Below, in pieces: positions 24,378 to 34,483 of a stretch of DNA of 64,000 nucleotides (positions are counted from its first letter, which is position 1; each line of letters begins with the position of its first letter). Under the pieces are notes generated by a model, which worked only from the letters and a program-made list of their open reading frames with translations, did not search any database and had not been told where the DNA came from. The translations under genes and the position numbers were made by a program. The DNA is from Castor canadensis (lineage: Eukaryota; Chordata; Mammalia; Rodentia; Castoridae), in assembly GCF_047511655.1 (NCBI RefSeq), contig NC_133386.1, positions 76,573,501-76,637,500 of the forward strand, in the 5' to 3' direction.

Positions 24378-27280
24378 AATACCCAGCAGAAACTATTTTG
24401 CCCTTATCTCTAATTTTGTTGAAGAGAGAGTATAAGCAATAACAGGAAGGAACAAGTGTTTTTGCTGGTTGAGATAAGGATAGCTATACAGGGAGTTGAC
24501 TCACATTAATTTCCTGTGTGTGTGTGTTACCTTCTAGGTTAATTCTTTTTGATTTAACCTTTTCTCTAGTTCCTGTTCCCCTATTCCTATTGGCCTCAGT
24601 TGCTTTTAAGGTATCTGCTTTAGTTGCTCTGTGTTAAGGGCAGCAAATGCTAGCTAATTTTTTGGTGTCTTACCTATCTTCACCCCACCCCTGTGTGCTC
24701 TCGCTTTTATCATGTGCTCAAAGTCCAAACTCCTTGCTGTGTTTGCCCTTGATCTAATGTCCACATATGAGGGAGAACATACGATTTTTGGTCTTTTGGG
24801 CCAGGCTAACCTCACTCAGAATGATGTTCGCCAATTCCATTCATTTACCAGCGAATGATAACATTTCATTCTTCTTCATGGCTGCATAAAATTCCATTGT
24901 GTATAGATACCACATTTTCTTAATCCATTCATCAGTGCTGGGGCATCTTGGCTGTTTCCATAACTTGGCTATTGTGAATAGTGCCGCAATAAACATGGGT
25001 ATGCAGGGTATGGAGTAACCTGTGTCACAGTCTTTTGGGTATATCCCCAAGAGTGGTATTGTGGTAGATCAATGTTTAGCTTTTTAAGTAGCCTCCAAAT
25101 TTTTTTCCAGAGTGGTTGTACTAGTTTACATTCCCACCAACAGTGTATGAGGGTTCCTTTTTCCCCACATCCTCGCCAACACCTGTTGGTGGTGGTTTTG
25201 CTGATGATGGCTATTCTAATAGGGGTGAGGTGGAATCTTAGTGTGGTTTTAATTTGCATTTCCTTTATTGCTAAAGAGAGTGAGCATTTTTTCATGTGTT
25301 TTTTTGCCATTTGAATTTCTTCTTTTGAGAAAGTTCTGTTTAGTTCACTTGCCCATTTCTTTATTGGTTCATTAGTTTGGGGAGATTTTAGTTTTTTAAG
25401 TTCCCTATATATTCTGGTTATCAGTCCTTTGTCTGGTGTGTAGCTGGCAAATATTTTCTCCCACTCTGTGGGTGTTCTCTTCAGTTTAGAGACCATTTCT
25501 TTTGATGAACAGAAGCTTTTTAGTTTTATGAGGTCCCATTTATCTATGCTATCTCTTAGTTGCTGTGCTGCTGGGGTTTCATTGAGAAAGTTTTTACCTA
25601 TACCTACTAACTCCAGAGTAGTTCCTACTCTTTCCTGTATCAACTTTAGAGTTTGATATTAAGATCCTTGATTCATTTTGAGTTAATATTGGTGTAGGGA
25701 GATATACATGGATCTAATTTTAGTTTTTTGCATACTACTAACCAGTTTTCCCAGCAGTTTTTGTTGAAGAGGCTGCTATTTCTCCATCGTATATTTTTAG
25801 CTCCTTTGTCAAAGACAAGTTGGTTATAGTTGTTTGGCTTCATATCTGGGTCCTCTATTCTGTTCCACTGGTCTTCATGTCTGTTTTTGTGCCAGTACCA
25901 TGCTGTTTTTATTGTTATTGCTTTGTAATATAGTTTGAAGTCAGGTATCGTGATACCTCCAGCATTGTTCTTTTGACTGAATATTGCCTTGGCTATTCGT
26001 GGCCTCTTGTGTTTCCATATAAATTTCATGGTAGATTTTTCAATTTTTTTAATGAATGTCATTGGAATTTTGATGGGAATTGCATTAAACATGTAGATTA
26101 CTTTTGGGAGTATAGACATTTTTACTATGTTGATTCTACCAATCCATAAGCATGGGAGATCTCTCTATTTTCTATAGTCTTACTCGATCTCTTTCTTCAG
26201 AAGTTTATAGTTTTCCTTGTAGAGGTCTTTCACATCTTTTGTTAGGTTTACACCTACATGTTTGATTTTTTTTGGAGCTATTGTAAGTGGAATTGTTCTC
26301 ATACATTCTTTTTCAGTTTGCTCATTGTTAGTGTATAGAAATGCTAATGATTTTTCTATGTTGATTTTATATCCTGCTACCTTGCTATAGCTATTGATGA
26401 TGTCTAGAAGCTTCTGAGTAGAGTTTTTTGGGTCTTTAAGGTATAGGATCATGTCATCTGCAAATAGGGATGTTTTGACAGTTTCTTTACCTATTTGTAT
26501 TCCTTTTATTCCTTCTTCTTGCCTAATTGCTCTGGCTAGGAATTCCAGTACTATGTTGAATAGGAGTGGAGATAGTGGGCATCCTTGTCTGGTTCCTGAT
26601 TTTAGAGGGAATGGTTTCAGTTTTTCTCCGTTAAGTATAATGCTGGCTGTAGGTTTGTCATATATAGCTTTTATAATGTTGAGGTACTTTCCTTCTATTC
26701 CTAGTTTTCTTACAGCTTTTATCATGAAATGGTGTTGGATATTATCAAAGGCTTTTTCTGCATCTGTTGAGATGATCAAGTGGTTTTTGTCTTTGCTTAT
26801 GTTAATGTGTTTTATTATTGATTTTCTTATGTTGAACCACTCCTGCATTCCTGGGATAAAGCCTACTTGGTTGTGGTGAATAATCTTTTTGATGTGTTGT
26901 TGAATTTGGTTTGCCATTATTTTATTGAGGATTTTTGCATCAATGTTCATTAAGGAGATTGGCCTATAGTTCTCCTTTTTGGAGGTGTCTTTGCCTGGTT
27001 TTGGGATAAGTGTAATACTGGCTTCATAAAATGTGTGTGGCAGTTTTCCTTCCCTTTCTATTTCATGGAACAGTTTAAGGAGGGTTGGTATCAGTTCTTC
27101 TTTAAAGGTCTGATAGAATTCAGCAGAGAATCCATCAGGTCCTGGACTTTTCTTTTTGGGGAGACTCTTGATTGCTGCTTCAATTTCATTTTGTATTATA
27201 GATCTATTCAGGTGATTAATTTTCTCTTGGTTCAGTTTTGGAAGATCATATGTATCTAGAAATCTGTCCATTTCTTCTTT

Positions 27281-28192
27281 TTTTTTTTAATCAGTCTTTA
27301 TTTGTTTTGTCATGTTATTTTTTTTTGTGCATTTATTCATGCCCTCTTTCACTTCATTGATCATTCTTATAATCATTTGATAAATTCCTTGTTTAAAATT
27401 TCTTCATCTTCACTCTTCTTTGTGCAGGTGAAGGGAGGATCAAAGATGGAAGTTCAAAAGGTGAATATGGTTGATGTACTCTCTGTAAAAGAATGAGTAT
27501 AAGTGGCAGAGTGGCTCAAGTGGTAGAGCATCTGCCTAGGAAGTGTGAGGCCCTGAGTTCAAACCCCAAAGCCACCAAAACAAAAACAAAAAAGAATGAG
27601 TATAGAAGTTCTAAGCTTGTTGAAGCTACCATAAGAAGGTGGCTAAAGTCAAAATAAGAAAAACAGAGGACATGAACAAATTCAGGTTTTAATACATATA
27701 TATGTGGAAAGTCACAAGGAAACTCCCTGTGTAGCTGCCTTTCCAAACATAAATGTCATTTTTTTCTCATTTACAAAGTTGAAGAACAGGAAGGTGGAAC
27801 ATGACCTACCTGGCAGTTTGGTATTAGTGGGAAGGGGGAGTGATTAGGGAAAGCACATGGGATGGTGGATATGTTGCAAACATTTTTTTTTCATTTTTCT
27901 TTTATTATTCATATGTGCATACAAGGCTTGGTTCATTTCTCCCCCCTGCCCCCACCCCCTCCCTTACCACCCACTCTGCCCCGTCCCTCTCCCCCCCCAA
28001 TACTCAGCAGAAACTATTTTGCCCTTATTTCTAATTTTGTTGTAGAGAGAGTATAAAAAAACAAGGGTTTTTGCTGGTTGAGATAAGGATAGCTATACAG
28101 GGCATTGACTCACATTGATTTCCTGTGCATGGGTGTTACCTTCTAGGTTAATTCTTTTTGATCTAACCTTTTCTCTAGTACCTATTCCCCTT
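27281..28192 (-). mobile_element. 5'-truncated L1 with candidate 3' transduction, inside L1-Y ORF2
   Basis: Minus-strand order: L1 3' UTR 28192-27900 (same family as L1-Y, with the G-rich tract), its A-rich end at about 27903-27884, about 590 bp of non-L1-Y sequence (27883-27289), then poly(A) (27281-27288 plus adjoining T). AATAAA on the minus strand (plus 27297-27302) lies about 9 bp before this terminal tail. The hexamer ttcttt at 27275-27280 and 28193-28198 is a short target duplication. The extra 590 bp includes a dID SINE at 27502-27589, and a part (27781-27880) similar to the plus-strand L1-like fragment at 42218-42483. Confidence 0.75.
27502..27589 (+). mobile_element. dID-type SINE with 15-bp target duplication
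   Basis: 'agagtggctcaagtggtagag', 'catctgcctaggaagtgtgag', 'gccctgagttcaaacccc', then a (CAAAA)-type tail. Box A- and box B-like parts are intact. The flanks aaaagaatgagtata at 27487-27501 and 27590-27604 are identical, so this is a fairly recent pol III-driven insertion. Confidence 0.93.
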
Positions 28193-29510
28193 TTCTTTAA
28201 TATTTTCAAATTTATTTGAATATAGGTTCTTGAACTAGTCTCTGATGATTTCCTGGACTTCCATGGTGTTTGTTGTTATCTCCCCTTTTGCATTCCTGAT
28301 TCTACTAATTTGGGTTTTTTCTCTCCTCATTTTAGTCAGGCTTGCCAGGGGTCTATCGATCTTGTTTTTTTTTCAAAGAACCAACTTTTTGGTTCATTAA
28401 TTCTTTGTATGGTTTTTTTGGTTTCTATTTTGTTGATTTCAGCTCTTATTTTTATTATTTCTGTACTTCTATTTGTTTTGGGATTTGCTTGTTCTTGTTT
28501 TTCTAGGAGTTTGAGATGTATCATTAGGTCATTGATTTGGGATCTTTCAGTCTTTTTAATATATGCACTCATGGCTATAAACTTTCCTCTCAGGACTGCC
28601 TTTGCTGTGTCCCATAGGTTCCGGTAGGTTGTGTTTTCATTTTCATTGACTTCCAGGAACTTTTTAATTTCCTCTTTTATTGCATCGATGATCCATTGTT
28701 CATTAAGTAATGAGTTATTTAGTTTCCAGCTGTTTGCATGTTTTTTGTCTTTACTTTTGTTGTTGAGTTCTACTTTTACTGCATTGTGATCAGATAGTAT
28801 GCATGGTATAATTTCTATTTTCTTATATTTGCTGAGGCTTGCTTTGTGCCCTAGGATAGGATCTATTTTGGAGAAGGTTCCATGGGCTGCTGAGAAGAAT
28901 GTATATTGTGTAGAAGTTGGATGAAATGTTCTGTAGACATCAAGTAGGTCCATTTGATCTATTGCATATTTTAGATCTTGGATTTCTTTATTGATTTTTT
29001 GTTTGGATGACCTATCTATTGATGATAATGGGGTGTTAAAGTCTCCCACAACCACTGTGTTGGCATTAATATATGCTTTTAGGTCTTTCAGGGTATGTTT
29101 GATGAAATTGGGTGCATTGACATTGGGTGCATAAAGGTTGATGGTTATTATTTCCTTTTGTTCTATTTCCCCTTTTATTAGTATGCAATGTCCTTCTTTA
29201 TCTCGTTTGATCAATGTAGGTTTGAAGTCTACTTTGTCAGAGATAAGTATTGGTACTTGCCATTGGCTTGGTAAATCTTCTTCCAGCCTTTCATCCTAAG
29301 CTTATGCTTATTTCTGTCAGTGAGATGGGTCTCCTGTAAGCAACAAATTGTTGGATCTTCCTTTTTTAATCCATTTTGTCAAATGGTGCCTTTTGATGGG
29401 TGAATTAAGTCCATTCACATTAAGTGTTAGTACTGATAGGTATGTGGTGATTCCTGTCATTTAGTTGTCTTAGTTGTTTGAAGGTTTGATTGTGTGTACC
29501 TAAGTTGAGG

Positions 29511-30719
29511 TTACTCTCTACTTTCTTGCTTTTTCTTTTCCTGTGGTTTGTTGCTGCCTGCCTTTTCATGGTTAAGTTGGGTTTCTCTTTCTGTGTGGAG
29601 AATCCCTTGAAGAATCTTTTGTAGTGGTGGCTTTGTGATCACATATTGTTTTAGTTTCTGCTTATCATGGAACACTTTTATTGTTCCATCTATTTTAAAT
29701 GATAGTTTTGCTGGGTAGAGTATCTTGGGGTTGAAGTTATTTTCTTTCAGTGCCTGGAAGATCTCACCCCATGCTCTTCTTGCTTTTAATGTTTCTGTTG
29801 AGAAGTCTGCTGTAATTCTGATGGGTTTACCTTTGTATGTTGTTTTTTCTCTCTTACAGCCTTCAATATTCTTTCCCTAGTTTCTGAACTTGTTGTTTTA
29901 ATGATGATATGTCATGGGGTAGTTCTATTTTGATCTGGTCTGTTTGGTGTTCTGGAGGCCTCTTGCATCTGTATGGGAATATCTTTCTCCAGATTTGGGA
30001 AGTTTTCCATTATTATTTTGCTGAATATATTATGCATTCCCTTCCCTTGCACCTCTTCTCCTTCTTCAATGCCCATGATTCTCAAGTTTGGTCTTTTGAT
30101 GGAGTCAGTGAGTTCTTGTGTTTTCTTTTCACAGATCTGGAGTTGTTTAATTAATAGTTCTTCTGTTTTTCCTTTAATTACCATTTCATCTTCAAGTTCT
30201 GAGATTCTGTCTTCTGTTTGTTCTATTCTGCTGGATTGGCCTTCTGTTTTGTTTTGCAGTTCTGTTTCGTTCTTTTTTTCTGAGGCTTTCCATATCCTTG
30301 GTGGTTTTCCTCTTTAATGTTGTCTATTTTTGTCCTGAGTTCATTTATTTGTTTATTCATCATGTTCTCTGTTTCACATTGGTGTTTATACAGTGCTTCT
30401 ATGGTTTCCTTTATTTCTTCTTTTGCTTTTTCAAATTCTCTATTTTTGTTGTCTTGGAATTTCTTGAGTGTCTCCTGTACATTTTAGTTGACCATATCCA
30501 GTATCATCTCTATAAAATTCTCATTGAGTACCTTTAGTATGTCTTCTTTTAAATTATTCTTGTGGGCTTCATTGGGTTGGGTCCTTTGGCATAGTTTATC
30601 TTCATTTTGTTGGAGTCTGGATCTGAGTTTCTGTTTTCTTCATTCCCCTCTGGTTCCTGTACTAATTTTTTGCTGTGGGGAAACTGGTTTCCCTGTTTTT
30701 TCTGTCTTCCCGTCATCAT
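29511..30719 (-). pseudogene. L1-Y ORF1 (RNA-binding chaperone), broken
   Basis: ORF1p is the L1 RNA-binding trimeric protein. Start ATG at 30719 or 30716 (MMTGRQKKQGN), stop TAA at 29511-29513, so about 400 codons. Visible in order: a charged N-terminal part; a coiled-coil region; the RRM-like part RPNLRIMGIEEGEEVQGKG with NFPNLEKDIPIQ (open segment 29912-30184); and the C-terminal domain with ETLKARRAWGEIFQALKENN and ILYPAKLSF (around 29680-29800). An in-frame stop near 30483 replaces a residue, and further frameshifts lie near 30556 and 29900. Not functional. Confidence 0.88.
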
Positions 30720-31437
30720 CCTTGGTGTTGTTACTGTGTGTAATTAAGTATTTTCTAGCTTGTAATAATAACAATGGTAATATTTAGAATGGAAGGGTGA
30801 GAGGAGATGGAAAGCAAGAAGTTAAAGAAAAGGGAAAAACAAATAAACAGACAAGTAGGGGGAAACAAAACAAGGAATCAAACAAGAAAGTTTCAAAGGT
30901 ATAAACAGGGAGCGTTAGTGTACTAATCGACAGTAAGCTGAACAGGCATTAGAGAGACAGAGAGAGGATTGAAAATAAAAAATAAAAAGAATAAAGATAA
31001 TAAAAATAAAAAATAAGTAAATGAAAGTAATATGTATATATTAATAAAATAAAACAAAATGAAAAATAGATAAAAAAACCTTCCAAGTTCAAATGCAATG
31101 AAGTTTCAGTCTTAATAATTTTGGTGTCCGTCTCAGTCTCCAATCCTGGAGATGGTGCCTCAGATGTTGTTTTGTAGTTGTCTCATCAAAGGGGATGCAT
31201 AAAGTAGAACAAAACTGCACACACACAAAAAAAACCCCACAAAGTGTCCCAAATTCAAATGCAATACAGTATCAGTAAGTTTTTCAGCATGCAGGTGTAG
31301 TTCGGTTGTTTTCTCATCAAAGGTAGGGAAAGAGAAAAAAAAAAAAAGAGCCTAGACACAGTTCTGTGAATGGTATCTGTGGCTGTGGCTTGCCTGCCTA
31401 CTGCTGTCAGCCTGCTGTTGCTGGAGGCATTATTTAT
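30720..31437 (-). promoter_or_regulatory. L1-Y 5' UTR (putative internal promoter)
   Basis: About 720 bp upstream of ORF1. Two diverged direct repeats are visible on the plus strand: ttcaaatgcaat at 31088 and 31254, each followed by tctcatcaaagg (31181, 31312), giving units of about 130-165 bp. L1 5' UTRs act as internal RNA polymerase II promoters; activity here is inferred. Its end at 31437 meets the right direct repeat, so the element may lack a little of the true 5' end. Confidence 0.65.
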
Positions 31438-31820
31438 AACTTGATCACGGTGTATGATCTATTTTAATGTATTGTTGAATTTGGTTTTCAGGTATTTTAC
31501 TGAAAAATTTTGCATCTATGTTTATCAAGGAAACTGGTCCTTAGTTTTTCATTTGTCTTTTTTTCCTTCCTTCCTTCCCTCCCTCCCTCCCTCCCTCCCT
31601 CTCTCCCTCCCTCCCTTCTTTTCTTCCTTCCTTCCTTCCTTCCTTCCTCCCTTCCTTCCTTCCTTCCTTCCTTCCTTCCTTCCTTCCTTCCTTCCTTCCT
31701 TCCTTCCTCTCTCTTTCTTCCTTCCTTCTTTCTTTTATTTTTCTTTTGGTGGTACCAGTGCTTGAATTCAGGGTCTACACCTTGAGTCACTCCACAGCCC
31801 TTTTTGTGTTAGGTGTTTTC
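31438..31820. repeat. Right copy of about 300-bp direct repeat flanking L1-Y
   Basis: It starts 'aacttgatcacggtgtatgatc' directly after the L1-Y 5' end and ends 'gtgttaggtgttttc'. It matches 23963-24258 over the L1-B part, the SINE tail and part of the SINE body. It is 87 bp longer because its (CCTT)n tract is longer. To the right the SINE and L1-B continue without a break, so this is the copy that stayed joined to the rest of the target. Confidence 0.88.
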
Positions 31821-31935
31821 CAGATAGGGTCTCTTGAACTATTTGCTTGGACTGGCTTTGAGCCGCAATCCTCCTGATCTCTGCCTCCTGAGTAGCAAGG
31901 ATTACAGGTGTTAGCTACTGGTGCCCAGCAAGATT
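31560..31935 (-). mobile_element. Composite SINE (B1-like + dID) inside L1-B
   Basis: Minus-strand reading: 'gctgggcaccagtagctaac', 'cctgtaatccttgctactc', 'gaccctatctggaaaacacc', then the dID unit 'gtggagtgactcaaggtgtag' with 'aattcaagcactggtacc', ending in an A/GAAG-rich tail that has become a (CCTT)n microsatellite on the plus strand. L1-B resumes at about 31936. The SINE had inserted into L1-B before L1-Y inserted into the SINE. Confidence 0.87.
31566..31735. repeat. (CCTT)n/(CCCT)n microsatellite, right copy
   Basis: About 170 bp; the longest pure stretch is near 31653-31708. Twice the length of the duplicate at 24091-24175. Pro/Leu/Ser/Phe-rich and Lys/Glu/Arg/Gly-rich ORFs over it are artefacts. 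Confidence 0.95.
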
Positions 31936-32971
31936 TCTTTTTTTAATGAGTCATTATCTGGTTTTGGTATTGGGTAATACTAGCTTTATAGAATGAGTTT
32001 GTAGGCATTCTTTACTTCTCTATTTTATGAAATAGTTTGAGGAACATTTTTGGTAATTCTTTAAAGGTCTGGTAAAATTCAACAGTGAATCCTTTAGTTC
32101 TGGACTTTTCTTTGTTGGGAGACTATTATTACTGTTTCAATTTCATTACTTGTTTAAGTTGTTTATATTCTTCTTTGTTCAGTCAGTTTTGGTAGATCTT
32201 ACATGTCTACAAATTTGCCCCTTTTTTAAGATTTTTCAATTATTAGAAACTAAAATTTAAAATACTTCCTAATGATTCTTTTGGTATCAATTGTATTTGT
32301 TGTAATATCTTCTTTTTCACCTCTAATTTTATTGAGTCTTTTCTCTCTTGATTGGTACTTTTGCTATGTATTTGTCAATCTTGTTTATATTTCCAATGAA
32401 CCAACTCTTTGTTTCATTGATCATTTGTATTTTTTAGTATGAATTTCATTAATTTCAGCCCTTATTTTATTAATGCTTTTCATGTTCTAATTTGGTTTGT
32501 TCTTGTTTTTCTAAAAGCTTGAGGTATGTCATATTATTTACTTGAGATCTCTGTAACATTTTAATGCAGGTAAAAAAATTCATATGATCTGTGATTCAGT
32601 TTGACTCTTCAATTCTTTGTTGCTTTTTTGTTTGTATGATCTATGTATTGGACAATGGGGTATTGAAGTCACCTACTTATATTGTATCCTAATTCATCTG
32701 TTTCTTTATGTCTAATAGTGTTTGTATTATGAAATTGGGTTCACCAAACCTTGGTGCATGTATATTCACAGTCATTACATCTTCTTGATGAATTCTTCCC
32801 TTTGTTAATATATAGTGATAATCTTTGTTTCTTCTGATTAATTTTGGCTTGAAGTCTTCTTTGTCATTTATGAATATGGTTACTCTTGCTTGCTTTGGGG
32901 TTTTGTTTGGTATATTGCTTTCCATCCTTTGTTTCTGTCTCTGTGTATCTTTAACAGGGAGGTGAGTTTCT

Positions 32972-33432
32972 TTTTTTTTCCACAGAATTTTTTTATTGGC
33001 ATATAATAGTTGTATGGAGGGATACATTGTGACATTTACATGTTTGGTTATAATATATAATAATTAGATTAACCCTCTCCATTGTTCTCATTCCCCTTTC
33101 TCCCACTTCTTAGAACAATTTCAGTGGGTTTCACTGTTCCATTTTCATATATGAATACAAAATGAATCATCATATTCATCCTCTTTTACCCTCTCCTTGT
33201 GCTCTACCCCTCCCGCTTGTATCTATCCCTAGACAGGACCTGTTTTACCTTCCTGTCCTTCATTTTCTTAAAGTGTATATTGGTAGTTCCAGGGGGTTTT
33301 GCCTTGGTATTTCAGACATGTATATATCATGCTTTAATCAGATTAACTCCTCTATTACTTAGTCTCTATCACCCTGATCTCTTATTAATCAATAGCTTGC
33401 AGTACATTGTGGTATATTACCTTCAAACAAAG
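32972..33432 (-). mobile_element. 5'-truncated L1 3' UTR fragment inside L1-B
   Basis: A T-rich left edge (minus-strand poly(A)) is followed by 'ttggcatataatagttgtatgg', the 3'-end type seen in L1-B at 21555. The flanks ggtgagtttctt (to 32971) and ggttgagtttctt (33433-33445) are the target duplication. Ages look similar to L1-B itself. Confidence 0.78.
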
Positions 33433-34191
33433 GGTTGAGTTTCTTATAGACAGCAAAGAGTTGGATCTTGTTTTTTAATTCATTCAGCCACTCTGCACTT
33501 TTTAATTGTAGAGTTAAGACCATTTAAATTTAGGGCTATTAGAGTTATGTATTAACGTCTCCCTTCTTCACCTTAGAAGTTTGCTGGTTTACTGAATTAA
33601 TAATGTTTGAGTCTTTCCTATTTCTTATTTATTTATTTAATTCTTCTGGTCAGTTTAGTTCTTTCCTGACTCTCATGCTTTTGTCTTTCTTTCTTCTCTA
33701 TGGAGTATTCTGTTAAGTATTTTCTTCAATTCTGCCTTGGTTTATGCTTATCACAGAAAGTCTTTATCTCTCCTTCACTTTGAAGGATAACTTTGATGGA
33801 CAAGGTAATCTTAACTGATATTTTATTTCAGGGCTTGAACTACATCAATCTCTAATATTCTCTTGACCTTTAGAGTTTCTGCTGAGAGGTCTGTTGCTAT
33901 TCTGATAGGTTTATCTTTGTAAGTACTGTGTCACTTTTCTCTTGCAACTTTCAGTATTTTCTTTGTTCTGTATTATTGGCATTTTAACTATAATGTGACA
34001 TGGAGAATTTATTTTCTGATCATGCTTATTTGGGTTTCTAAATGCCCCATGTCCATTTCTTCCCCAAATTTGGGACCTTTTTTTGCCATAATTTCATTTA
34101 ATAAGTTTTCTGTGCATTTAATCACTATCCTGATTCTGTCATATACACCACAGATTTTTTGGTTCAGTGTCTTATTCATGTTCCAGAGGGT

Positions 34192-34483
34192 TTTTTTTTT
34201 GTTTGACAGTATTTTTTATTTCTTACAGTTACATAAAATAACAGTGCATCTTATAATCTATAGTTTTATGGATTTAATGATGACATACCTAGTAGTTCAT
34301 TGCAGGATTTCTTGTAAAAGCATAAAAACTGAGAATGAGGTGGGTGCTGGTGGCTCATGCTTGTAATCCTATCTACTTGGGATGCTATCCAGAAGAGCGC
34401 AGTTCAAAGGCTGTGTGTGGTCGTGATGCATGCCTGTCATCCCAGCAATGGTGGAAAATATAAAATAGGGGGTCATGGCCAGC
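34192..34483 (+). mobile_element. SINE-containing insertion inside L1-B ORF1
   Basis: The host sequence is repeated as ttccagagg at about 34183-34191 and 34485-34493. From 34337 the insert reads as the two B1-like monomers of the composite SINE ('gctggtggctcatgcttgtaatcc', 'catgcctgtcatcccagcaatgg') but lacks the dID unit. The left 145 bp with a poly(T) start is unassigned, so there may have been two events. Confidence 0.55.

Larger units (their letters stand above)
24754..29460 (-). pseudogene. L1-Y ORF2 (endonuclease-reverse transcriptase), broken
   Basis: ORF2p of LINE-1 nicks target DNA and reverse-transcribes L1 RNA. Its ATG is at 29460 (protein start MTGITTYLSVLTLNVNGLN) and its TAG at 24754-24756. 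A frameshift in an A run near 29350 breaks the N-terminal endonuclease; the rest of the endonuclease and the linker lie in an open segment at 28336-29214. The reverse transcriptase core is in a 363-codon open segment (26180-27271) with KKSPGPDGF, a PKPGKD motif and the catalytic FADD. The C-terminal Cys-rich segment (CWRGCGEKG...HCWWEC) is in 24969-25643. A 912-bp insertion (27281-28192) splits the frame between endonuclease and RT. Net length is close to the usual 1,260-1,280 codons. Not functional as it stands. Confidence 0.9.
24259..31437 (-). mobile_element. Near-full-length younger L1 (L1-Y)
   Basis: The poly(A) tail is at 24259-24268, the 3' UTR at 24269-24753, ORF2 at 24754-29460, a 50-bp spacer, ORF1 at 29511-30719 and the 5' UTR at 30720-31437. 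Without the 912-bp insertion in ORF2 and its 6-bp target duplication the element is about 6.26 kb, typical of a full-length L1. AATAAA lies just before the tail on the minus strand. It inserted into a SINE that was already inside L1-B and is flanked by direct copies of about 300 bp. Frameshifts and stops in both ORFs show that it is dead. Confidence 0.92.

Noticed and set aside
26451..26879. 142-codon plus-strand ORF
   Set aside because: Antisense shadow of the L1-Y reverse transcriptase.
27281..28192. Twin-priming inversion of a single L1
   Set aside because: The inner 590 bp does not match any part of the L1-Y family 3' UTR or ORF2 in either orientation, as an inverted 5' piece should.
31454..31790. 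Pro/Leu/Ser/Phe- and Lys/Glu/Gly/Arg-rich ORFs
   Set aside because: Translations of the (CCTT)n microsatellite; low-complexity artefacts.
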